Below, piece after piece: positions 1-4,965 of a stretch of 5,005 nucleotides of DNA (the stretch's first letter is position 1; the number at the start of each line of letters is the position of its first letter). A program made the position numbers and the translations under genes. This stretch comes from Pseudomonadota bacterium (GTDB taxonomy: Bacteria; Pseudomonadota; Gammaproteobacteria; Halothiobacillales; Halothiobacillaceae). The stretch spans positions 1 through 5,005 of the forward strand of contig JAJYPA010000575.1 in the NCBI GenBank assembly GCA_021795795.1, written 5' to 3'. The notes under the pieces were generated by a model. That model was not told where the DNA came from. It did no database searches and was given only the letters and a program-made list of their open reading frames with translations.

Positions 1-170
1 CCACAGAGGGGCCAGACTGGAGTGCGGGTGGCGGCTCCAGGAAGTTTTCCAGACGCCCAGCTCCGCCAGCGCGTCGCGGCAAGCGAGTTTGCGGAAGCGG
101 TGCAGGACTTCGAAGATCTATACATAGCAGAATAGTGGCTCGCTGTCCTGCATTCCGGAGAGTCCTGTAG
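1..170. other. Unassigned GC-rich left edge
   Basis: I see no convincing gene here. One + strand frame is open from base 1 to a TAG at 133-135 and would encode a 44-residue C-terminal tail. Its last part, EFAEAVQDFEDLY, loosely resembles the segment of BrnT toxins that precedes their conserved FDDPLAL-like stretch, but the residues before it do not look like a BrnT N-terminus. It could be the displaced front of the broken brnT that follows, or a coincidence. On the - strand the frames contain stops or low-complexity Ser/Arg/Pro translations typical of non-coding GC-rich frames. Confidence 0.3.
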
Positions 171-188
171 CATACCAACCGAAGAACT

Positions 189-384
189 GATGACTGCGCC
201 CTGACCACGGAGAATGTGGATGCCGAAGGTGAGCAGCGTCTGGTGACGATGGGGCGGGACTTCCTGGATCGAGTACTGATCGGTGGCGTACACCGAGCGC
301 GGTGAAGATGAAATACGCCTCATATCCGCCCGTAAAGCCAGCCCAGGAGAACGCAAAGCATATGCAGGAGATGCGAACCCATGA
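189..384 (+). pseudogene. brnT: BrnT-like toxin remnant, frameshifted and lacking its N-terminus
   Basis: BrnT is a RelE-fold ribonuclease toxin of type II BrnT/BrnA modules that halts translation unless bound by BrnA. Two frames carry the family's C-terminal half. The first (189-281) reads DDCALTTENVDAEGEQRLV and continues to DRVLI; the second (283-381) reads VAYTERGEDEIRLISARKAS and ends in PGERKAYAGDANP. Removing one G at about 282 joins them as RVLI-VAYTERG, the usual BrnT strand order, so this is a single-base insertion. The GEQR, YTERG and IRLISARKA motifs are the family hallmarks. Upstream the same frame meets a TAG at 168-170, and the roughly 40 N-terminal residues of a normal BrnT of about 90 residues are not recognisable. 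The remnant's TGA overlaps the antitoxin start as ATGA, the normal brnTA arrangement. The toxin is very probably inactive unless the frameshift is a sequencing error. Confidence 0.75.
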
Positions 385-623
385 AAGCAGAGCATGATTT
401 CAGCCAGGCCCGGCGGGGTGCGGTCGCCGTAGAGCCGGGAAAGACCCGCGTGACCATCCGCTTGGATAACGACGTGTTGGACTGGTACAGAAAGCTGGCG
501 CAGGAACATGGCGGCAATGATCAGACCGCGATCAACGCCGCCTTACAGGAACAGATGTCCGCGCAGGATGGGGCACTGGAACGAGTGTTGCGGCGGGTGA
601 TCCGCAAAGAAATGCTGATATGA
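381..623 (+). CDS. brnA: BrnA-like ribbon-helix-helix antitoxin
   Basis: This 80-residue protein matches BrnA antitoxins, which bind and neutralise BrnT and repress their own operon through a ribbon-helix-helix DNA-binding domain. The N-terminus (MKAEHDFSQARRGAV, residues 1-15) is the typical toxin-wrapping segment. Residues 20-36 (GKTRVTIRLDNDVLDWY) hold the beta strand and first helix, and GGNDQTAINAALQEQ (44-58) holds the second helix. The length is normal for the family. An AGGAG at 366-370 lies 10 bases before the ATG, and the ATG overlaps the stop of the brnT remnant, which suggests former translational coupling. The antitoxin frame is intact although its toxin is frameshifted, so it is likely an orphan. 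It may still bind DNA or antagonise another BrnT elsewhere in the genome; that part is inference. Confidence 0.88.
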   Translation: MKAEHDFSQARRGAVAVEPGKTRVTIRLDNDVLDWYRKLAQEHGGNDQTAINAALQEQMSAQDGALERVLRRVIRKEMLI

Positions 624-633
624 CAGAATGGCT

Positions 634-664
634 TTGCTTTTCATAACTACTTAACCCGTATATT
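634..664 (+). promoter_or_regulatory. Possible weak promoter for the DUF29 gene
   Basis: A TTGCTT at 634-639 and a TATATT at 659-664 could form -35 and -10 boxes, but the spacer is 19 bases, longer than optimal. The brnA-DUF29 gap of 73 bases is AT-richer than its surroundings, which fits a promoter. The downstream gene may equally be read from the brnTA transcript. Confidence 0.28.
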
Positions 665-696
665 CTCGGCAGAACAGCCTTACAAGGGGGTGCCTC

Positions 697-1158
697 ATGA
701 CTACGGCAAGACAGCTTGAGCAACCGATAACTAATCTATACGACGTGGACTTTCTGGCGTGGATAGAAGCCCAATCTCAGGCTTTGCGTACCCGGAAGGC
801 AAGCAACCTGGATTGGGACAACATTCTGGAGGAATTGGAGAGCATGGGCAGAAGTGAAAAAAACGCCCTCAGAAACCATCTACGGATCTTGCTCATGCAC
901 TTGATAAAATGGCAATGGCAGCCCCAAAAACAGAGCAAGAGTTGGGCGACCACCATACGAAACCAACGGCTCGATCTCAAATATCTCATCAAGGACTCAC
1001 CAAGCCTCAAGAGACTGATTCCTGAAATGCTGCCGGACGCTTGGAGTAATGCCGCTGACGAAGCTGCTTTTGAAGCTGAGCTACCGATCTCCACCTTTCC
1101 AGAGTTGTGCCCTTGGGATATCGACACACAAATCCTGGCTAACTGGTGGCCAGAATAA
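697..1158 (+). CDS. DUF29 domain-containing protein
   Basis: This 153-residue protein is a full-length member of the DUF29 family, which is common in cyanobacteria and some proteobacteria and has no established function. The family signature is clear. YDVDFLAWIEAQSQALR (15-31) is followed by the acidic helix NILEELESMGRSEKNAL (42-58). A basic aromatic segment, LLMHLIKWQWQP (65-76), is followed by SKSWATTIRNQR (80-91). Near the C-terminus, SPSLKRLIPEMLPDAW (101-116) leads to FPELCPW (134-140), and the protein ends in WWPE. No signal peptide or membrane segment is visible, so it is probably cytosolic. The start is set by AAGGGGG at 684-690, six bases before the ATG. It lies 73 bases after brnA on the same strand. 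I see no clear terminator after the stop. DUF29 genes often occur in islands with toxin-antitoxin genes, but a functional link here is only a guess. Confidence 0.92.
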   Translation: MTTARQLEQPITNLYDVDFLAWIEAQSQALRTRKASNLDWDNILEELESMGRSEKNALRNHLRILLMHLIKWQWQPQKQSKSWATTIRNQRLDLKYLIKDSPSLKRLIPEMLPDAWSNAADEAAFEAELPISTFPELCPWDIDTQILANWWPE

Positions 1159-1254
1159 GCAGCCTCACCGTAATGTCCCATAATCGGCCTTCTGGAGTGG
1201 CAGAGGAACCCAGCAAAACCGGGTCATCCGTCGCTCAGGGTACGGCGCCCACGA

Positions 1255-1275
1255 GACAGAAGGGTGCATTCTGTC
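1255..1275. repeat. 7-bp inverted repeat ahead of a strong RBS
   Basis: GACAGAA (1255-1261) and TTCTGTC (1269-1275) are a perfect inverted repeat around a 7-base loop, GGGTGCA. It lies 9 bases upstream of the strong AGGAGG. It could be a dimeric repressor operator or a leader hairpin for the short ORF and the now broken NIPSNAP gene. There is no T-tract, so it is not a typical terminator. Confidence 0.4.
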
Positions 1276-1284
1276 CCAACATAC

Positions 1285-1290
1285 AGGAGG
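1285..1290 (+). promoter_or_regulatory. Strong Shine-Dalgarno (AGGAGG)
   Basis: A perfect AGGAGG sits 8 bases before the ATG at 1299. It is the strongest ribosome binding site in the window and argues that a translated start lies here, although the frame that follows is only 26 codons long. Confidence 0.55.
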
Positions 1291-1298
1291 AGCACACC

Positions 1299-1379
1299 AT
1301 GTTATCCGGCATACCCGCTTATAGCTTACGCTATGTCTTAAGAGGGATCTTATGGTTACCTGCTATTTGCAGTACATAA
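1299..1379 (+). CDS. Short ORF of 26 residues with strong RBS
   Basis: The ATG behind the AGGAGG opens a 26-residue frame beginning MLSGIPAYSLRY and ending ILWLPAICST. It is hydrophobic with a few Arg residues and could be a short membrane-associated or leader peptide. Its end overlaps the first 28 bases of the broken NIPSNAP gene in a different frame, so ribosomes finishing it would be well placed to start that gene, which also has its own GAGGG. Alternatively it is the shortened front of a former larger gene. I do not recognise the sequence, and the support is the ribosome binding site alone. Confidence 0.33.
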   Translation: MLSGIPAYSLRYVLRGILWLPAICST

Positions 1380-1506
1380 CAGACCCGTTTGCTTGAAAGT
1401 AGAGGATTTCGAACGCCATGCGAAGCTGTGGATTCCTCTTGTTGAACAATTCGGTGGTCAGCATCACGGTTACTTGCTGCCACGCGATCGCTATAGGCTT
1501 CCATAA
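1352..1506 (+). pseudogene. Truncated, frameshifted NIPSNAP-family gene
   Basis: NIPSNAP proteins are small ferredoxin-like-fold proteins of about 100 residues with no settled bacterial function. The ATG at 1352, with GAGGG a few bases upstream, encodes MVTCYLQYITDPFA and then hits TGA at 1394-1396. A second frame starting at 1396 reads KVEDFERHAKLWIPLVEQ and continues FGGQHHGYLLPRD. Together these match the conserved start of the family (a CYLRY-IDP segment, then EFE-YAK-LWIPLV, then FGG-HHGY-LP). Similarity ends near 1485, and the frame runs to TAA at 1504-1506 through bases that belong to the 3' end of azlD on the other strand. The second half of the family (the ALFSFPS-like part) is missing from the window. 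It is therefore broken twice, by an internal frameshift and by a 3' truncation at the edge of the AzlCD cassette. Confidence 0.78.
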
Positions 1507-1829
1507 GCCCAGCTTATCAGGCCATACACTGTAGCTCCCAGTAATGTTGCGATGGCGACTCCACCCATTAACTTTTTGGCTAGGAAAACAACACATAGAG
1601 CTGTCAATACGGCAGTAATTTGGGCACTTGACTGAATGCCCAACTCTGGACTCAAAGATATAATTAACAGCGAGGCAATAGCGGCTGGGCCTATACCTTC
1701 CAGAAAAGTTTCCCACCAAGAGTTTCTGTTTCGCCTCTTTCTTGCCTTGTGTGCAATAAGAAAAGGGATAAACCGCTGTAAAAATGTGCCTATAGCCGCA
1801 GCTATAATCAACCAGAGCGGATTAGCCAT
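1491..1829 (-). CDS. azlD: AzlD-family branched-chain amino acid exporter subunit
   Basis: This 112-residue membrane protein is the small partner of AzlC; together they export branched-chain or related amino acids or analogues across the inner membrane. Four hydrophobic segments are visible at about residues 3-26, 45-60, 70-84 and 90-108. The family motif at the end of the first helix is present as GTFLQRFIPFL (14-24), followed by the basic loop KARKRRNR (28-35). GIGPAAIASLL (45-55) is also typical. Its length is usual for AzlD. The ATG overlaps the azlC stop as ATGGCTAA (8 nt), so the two are translationally coupled, with a GGAG 11 bases upstream. It is the last gene of the operon. No terminator hairpin follows its TAG, and transcription would run antisense into the broken NIPSNAP gene. 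Confidence 0.9.
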   Translation of the reverse strand: MANPLWLIIAAAIGTFLQRFIPFLIAHKARKRRNRNSWWETFLEGIGPAAIASLLIISLSPELGIQSSAQITAVLTALCVVFLAKKLMGGVAIATLLGATVYGLISWAYGSL

Positions 1830-2559
1830 GAGCTGTTTTTCTCCAACTCATACTGAGAGCCCCGACTAACATTCCTATCGGCATCGCCTGATAGGTCGGG
1901 AGCATAAAAAGCATTATTGCAGTCACACTAGCGGCAACAAACACTAAAACCAACGAATCCCGTGACGTGAACTCTAAAAGCAATGCCATGAACAGTGCGG
2001 GCAAAATAAAATGAATGGCTTGATGCACAATAGGCAGATGCGTCATCTGCCCACTCGAAATGGCACCGATGGCCGTACCTATCACCCAAGCTGTATAAGC
2101 ACCTATCTGTAAACCGCTATACCAAGTTTCACGATGCTGCTCATCCACTTTGCTTAGATGTGAGAGAGATGTCGCAAAAACTTCATCGGTGAGCCCAGCC
2201 GCCAACCATGCGCGCGGGAAACGTGCATGATCTGGTGACAGTTTGCGCGCAAAGGACGGACCGTAAAATGCATGCCGAAAATTCATCAGTAGAACGACAA
2301 CCAAGGGGTCCCAAAATCCTGCCCCGCTAGAAATTAGTGAAACCAAGACAAACTGGCTGGCACCCGCAAAAATGACCGCTGATATCAAGATCGTCATATA
2401 TGGGCTAAGTCCGGATTGTACAGATATAAGCCCAAAAGAAACAGCAATAGGTAAATAACCCGCGACAATTGGCATGCTCGCTTTTAGTCCGCTGACAAAG
2501 CAGTCTTCTTCAAAGTCCTTCAAAACGCGATCTCTCACGCTTGCGGAACGTAAAAACAT
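1822..2559 (-). CDS. azlC: AzlC-family amino acid permease
   Basis: AzlC is the large subunit of the AzlCD exporter of branched-chain amino acids and analogues in the inner membrane. From the ATG at 2559 it is 245 residues, normal for the family. Conserved features are GLKASMPIVAGYLPIAVSFG (24-43), FAGASQFV (64-71) and the MNFRHAFYGPSFA segment (92-104) with its Asn, Arg, His and Tyr-Gly. Several further hydrophobic helices follow up to GMLVGALSMSW near the C-terminus. The frame extends further up only to a TTG at 2598, so I prefer the first ATG, 2559, which has a GGCGGA a few bases before it; a GTG at 2538 or TTG at 2523 is also possible. Any of these starts overlaps the end of the regulator-methyltransferase gene (50 nt from the ATG), which implies tight translational coupling. 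It overlaps azlD by 8 nt. Confidence 0.88.
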   Translation of the reverse strand: MFLRSASVRDRVLKDFEEDCFVSGLKASMPIVAGYLPIAVSFGLISVQSGLSPYMTILISAVIFAGASQFVLVSLISSGAGFWDPLVVVLLMNFRHAFYGPSFARKLSPDHARFPRAWLAAGLTDEVFATSLSHLSKVDEQHRETWYSGLQIGAYTAWVIGTAIGAISSGQMTHLPIVHQAIHFILPALFMALLLEFTSRDSLVLVFVAASVTAIMLFMLPTYQAMPIGMLVGALSMSWRKTAHG

Positions 2560-4528
2560 GCGTTCCGCCGTCCCATTCGTCGATACCTGTCGTTGCAAAT
2601 ATCCGTCGGTGATTTAATAATTCAAACCCTGCACCGTAAGCTAATGAGACTAATTTTTTAGGATAAGTTTTACGCTCAATTTCATAGTCAAATCCTGCGA
2701 CCATCGCCTGAATTTCTAATACATAGAAGCGAACTAATGCGCCAATATCTGATGATGAATTTTTGCTAACAATGCGCTGATTGATATACTCGAATAAATC
2801 TCGGCAATATTTGATAGATGCACTTGTTTGGTTGTGGATGGCCAACATGAAAGCGTGAATCAGTTGCTCGCGTATATATTGATAAATATGTATTTCTGTC
2901 GAATCGTTACCTTCCATATCCAATACATCCACTTTTGCCATGGAAGAAAGTACATAGGCAACATGATGACGTATCAAAGCATTATTCCGGCTTTCCAGAT
3001 CAGTAAAACTCGGAAGCAACTCATCTGCAATGCAGAGCATTCCGTTTTCGACAAGAAGTTGCCACGCCTTTTGCAGCATAAAAGCTGTATTAAAATGATG
3101 GGAAGACCCCACAGACGTAATAACAGAAATAGGTTCATCCGGTTTGCAGAATGCCAGAACATCTTCTTGAACACAGCGTAATTGTGCCAGCTCTTTGGTG
3201 TTATTGAGCAAATAAGCAAATGCTGCACCGTCCGGCTCCAAAGCTGTGACGCGCGCTTCTGGCAGAAGCTCCATGAGCATGAATAATGCTGCACCAGGGC
3301 CGCTGCCTACATCAATGAATAGACCTTTTCCGCCTTGTGGATCAAACGTAAGGACATCCTCGGCCAAAGCGGTTACCTGACGCGCATATGCGGGGTGAAA
3401 CAGCTCAAAGGCAGTATAGTAATCCACATTGATCCGACTGGAAAAATCTTCATCTGATGTGCCTGGCGTTATGTCTATATCCCGCTGCGATAGGGATAAC
3501 CATTGCCTGGGAATCAATAAATATCCATGTTGGAGGGCCACTTCATAAGCGAGTGTTGCGAGCACCAAGGTCGATGACTTTGTCACGGGTTCCAGCAACA
3601 TGGCATCACTATTCACCATGCTGGGCATTTGCTCAGCAATAGCTGCCAGTCGAATTGCTGAAAGCAAAACATCCGGTACGGCATTGCTCAGATGATCCAT
3701 GTGCAGCGTAAAAGCATTCACATAATTTTGTGGGAGAACAGCGATCCAAAGACCTTGATCATTCTTTCCTGTGAAGATCAGGAGTGGCCATTGAAATCCG
3801 GAGGAATGATTTAAGCCTAAGTGGCTTTCCCCCACAGAAATATCGCTATTTGATCCGCGCAATTCGAGATAAAAACCTGTAACGCCATGTGCCACATCAA
3901 TAATGGCCCGATCAACAAAAGAGCGAAGCCCGTCCCATTCTGCTGCGGTTTGTGGATATCCACGAACTAGTTTATGTCCGCCTGATTGTGTGGTGTGCTC
4001 TCGGTATTCTATAAGCACCAAGGCAGTAGATGGTCCATTGAGAGCGGAATAGGTGTGTTCTGAGTCGCCAGCAAACGCGTAGCTTTGTCCTGGACGCAGC
4101 AATGTGCCATCCGCCTCGTTGCCAACATACATTTCACCTCGCAGTGCAATGACTCGTTCAAATACGCCTGGAGGGTGGGCACTGGAAACGCGACTATGCC
4201 CTTCGGCAATAGTCATTTCATAAACTTCAATTTGAGGATTGGTGCCATATCGTTCTATAAAACGAACTTTTTCTCTATCTTTATCACCGTCCTCTGAAAA
4301 GCTTTTGACGGCTTCTACCCCGTCGATAATGTGACTGAAAGGTACATTCAATGCGTTAGCGATCGCCCAGACGGTTTCAATGGTTGGATTTCCTTGCCCT
4401 CTCTCCAAAAGAGATAAGGTTGATTTCGCGATACCAGAATGTTGTGCAAGGCCCGAAAGGGTAAGTCCGCACTTGCCTCGAATCGCTTGGATGTTACGCG
4501 CAAGGGTTTGAAGAGCCTGATTATCCAT
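2510..4528 (-). CDS. XRE-cupin regulator fused to a SAM-dependent methyltransferase
   Basis: This 672-residue multidomain protein leads the azlCD operon. Residues 7-66 are an XRE helix-turn-helix (LARNIQAIRGKCGLTLSGLA, then SGIAKSTLSLLERGQGNPT with the classic S-LSLLERG-GNP recognition helix). Residues about 98-176 are a cupin (APPGVFE-like HPPGVFERVIALRGEM at 118-133, then LRPGQSYAFAGDSEHTY at 144-160), the usual effector-sensing domain of XRE-cupin regulators. Residues about 190-365 match nothing I recognise. Residues about 370-660 are a class I methyltransferase: motif I FIDVGSGPGAA (404-414), acidic ALEPD (429-433), VITSVGSSHHF (469-479), and LLVENGMLCIADE (491-503) in the usual beta-5 position. 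The ATG is set by promoter distance and the HTH start. XRE-cupin proteins next to amino acid exporters are normally about 190 residues, so this one is about 480 residues longer. No frameshift is seen. The methyl acceptor cannot be read from sequence; an amino-acid-like exported substrate is my inference. Confidence 0.9.
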   Translation of the reverse strand: MDNQALQTLARNIQAIRGKCGLTLSGLAQHSGIAKSTLSLLERGQGNPTIETVWAIANALNVPFSHIIDGVEAVKSFSEDGDKDREKVRFIERYGTNPQIEVYEMTIAEGHSRVSSAHPPGVFERVIALRGEMYVGNEADGTLLRPGQSYAFAGDSEHTYSALNGPSTALVLIEYREHTTQSGGHKLVRGYPQTAAEWDGLRSFVDRAIIDVAHGVTGFYLELRGSNSDISVGESHLGLNHSSGFQWPLLIFTGKNDQGLWIAVLPQNYVNAFTLHMDHLSNAVPDVLLSAIRLAAIAEQMPSMVNSDAMLLEPVTKSSTLVLATLAYEVALQHGYLLIPRQWLSLSQRDIDITPGTSDEDFSSRINVDYYTAFELFHPAYARQVTALAEDVLTFDPQGGKGLFIDVGSGPGAALFMLMELLPEARVTALEPDGAAFAYLLNNTKELAQLRCVQEDVLAFCKPDEPISVITSVGSSHHFNTAFMLQKAWQLLVENGMLCIADELLPSFTDLESRNNALIRHHVAYVLSSMAKVDVLDMEGNDSTEIHIYQYIREQLIHAFMLAIHNQTSASIKYCRDLFEYINQRIVSKNSSSDIGALVRFYVLEIQAMVAGFDYEIERKTYPKKLVSLAYGAGFELLNHRRIFATTGIDEWDGGTHVFTFRKRERSRFEGL

Positions 4529-4540
4529 GGGTCGTTCTCT

Positions 4541-4548
4541 AAAAAAAA
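4541..4548 (-). promoter_or_regulatory. T8 tract at the predicted start of the transcript
   Basis: On the - strand eight T residues directly follow the predicted +1 G. In the RNA this would be a G followed by U8 at the very 5' end. Homopolymer tracts in initially transcribed regions are known to cause reiterative transcription in some promoters. Whether that occurs here depends on the exact start site. Confidence 0.35.
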
Positions 4549-4584
4549 CAGTATCAATATAACGAACGCTACGTTCATATGCAA
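4549..4584 (-). promoter_or_regulatory. Sigma-70-type promoter of the regulator-azlCD operon
   Basis: Read on the - strand, TTGCAT (4584-4579) and TATATT (4561-4556) are separated by exactly 17 bases. The predicted transcription start is the G at 4549, giving a leader of about 21 nt before the ATG at 4528. This is the best promoter in the window, and its position fits an operon running through azlC and azlD. The leader holds only a weak AGAG as a ribosome binding site. Confidence 0.7.
4564..4576. promoter_or_regulatory. Likely operator, inverted repeat within the promoter spacer
   Basis: GAACG-CTA-CGTTC is a perfect 5-bp inverted repeat that occupies the middle of the 17-bp spacer between the -35 and -10 boxes. 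A third CGTTC half-site lies in the leader at 4533-4537. A dimeric XRE protein bound here would block RNA polymerase, so negative autoregulation by the gene's own N-terminal domain is the simplest reading, with the cupin ligand lifting repression. The binding itself is inferred. Confidence 0.6.
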
Positions 4585-4735
4585 GTCACCCCTATATAGT
4601 TTCCTATCGGCCGCTTTTCAGCGCTTGATGCAATCGTTTCAGTAACACAATACAATCAACAGATTATAGTTCTCACCCCGCCTCCTGATGCCCTGTATGA
4701 CGGGTTTTGAGAGGGCGTGCCCCGTCGCGCTATTA

Positions 4736-4748
4736 CGTTACGGTAACG
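4736..4748. repeat. Short palindrome CGTTAC-G-GTAACG
   Basis: A perfect 6-bp inverted repeat with a single central base lies just after the stop of the small - strand ORF (4750). The loop is too short for an RNA hairpin terminator, so a protein-binding site is more likely if it is functional. It could be chance. Confidence 0.25.
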
Positions 4749-4749
4749 G

Positions 4750-4965
4750 CTACTCCATGGACCCCAGGATTGCCCATCCGCGGGTCCGACCATCACAAAG
4801 CCAGTAAACACTGGCTTTGCAGCGCTTGGTGCGGCGTGGTTTTCGGGGATTCGCCCAAATATCGCCCAGTGCCGGGCACGGCGCGGGCCGCCCGTCGCGG
4901 TCCCTGCCCTGATGCACCGTGCAGTGCCTGCAATTTTTGGTCTGGCAATGGGTGGTGCGTGGCAT
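4750..4965 (-). CDS. Possible small Cys-rich basic protein, hypothetical
   Basis: A 71-residue frame begins MPRTTHCQTKNCRHC. It carries Cys at residues 7, 12, 15, 30, 49 and 57, with His near the first cluster, followed by a basic stretch (RKPRRTKRCK, about 41-50) and a C-terminal WLCDGRTRGW. The C-x4-C-x2-C start and the later cysteines would suit a small zinc-binding, perhaps nucleic-acid-binding protein. Third codon positions are mostly G or C, as in the GC-rich neighbourhood, which supports real coding. A longer overlapping - strand frame (4656-4997) has Arg/Ala/Gly/Pro-rich content typical of a non-coding shadow, so I prefer this one. The ribosome binding site is weak (GGGAAG about 11 bases before the ATG). 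I do not recognise the family, and it could be non-coding. Confidence 0.38.
   Translation of the reverse strand: MPRTTHCQTKNCRHCTVHQGRDRDGRPAPCPALGDIWANPRKPRRTKRCKASVYWLCDGRTRGWAILGSME
4796..4819. repeat. Perfect 10-bp hairpin
   Basis: CAAAGCCAGT and ACTGGCTTTG form a perfect 10-bp stem around the loop AAAC. No T-tract follows on either strand, so it is not a standard intrinsic terminator. It lies inside the possible Cys-rich ORF, where such a structure would be unusual. This makes it either a mobile-element or regulatory relic or a sign that the ORF is not coding. Confidence 0.5.

Noticed and set aside
777..1181. 134-residue - strand frame opposite the DUF29 gene
   Set aside because: It is the shadow of a clearly recognisable DUF29 protein. 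Its Ser/Arg/Leu-rich translation resembles no family, and there is no ribosome binding site.
1363..1719. 118-residue - strand frame overlapping azlD
   Set aside because: azlD in the other frame has membrane segments, the RFIPFL motif and coupling to azlC, so this frame is its shadow.
2560..2598. Longer azlC start at 2598
   Set aside because: The codon there is TTG without a clear ribosome binding site, and it would add residues not needed by the family and lengthen the overlap to 89 nt.
4250..4268. GTTC...GAAC inverted repeat inside the regulator coding sequence
   Set aside because: It shares four bases with the operator half-site, but the spacing differs and it lies in coding sequence, so chance is likely.
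4670..4700. Possible tRNA 3' end or attachment site (TTCTCACCCCGCCTCC)
   Set aside because: It looks a little like a T-arm and acceptor end, but I could not fold a cloverleaf around it, and no matching repeat occurs at the left border of the cassette.
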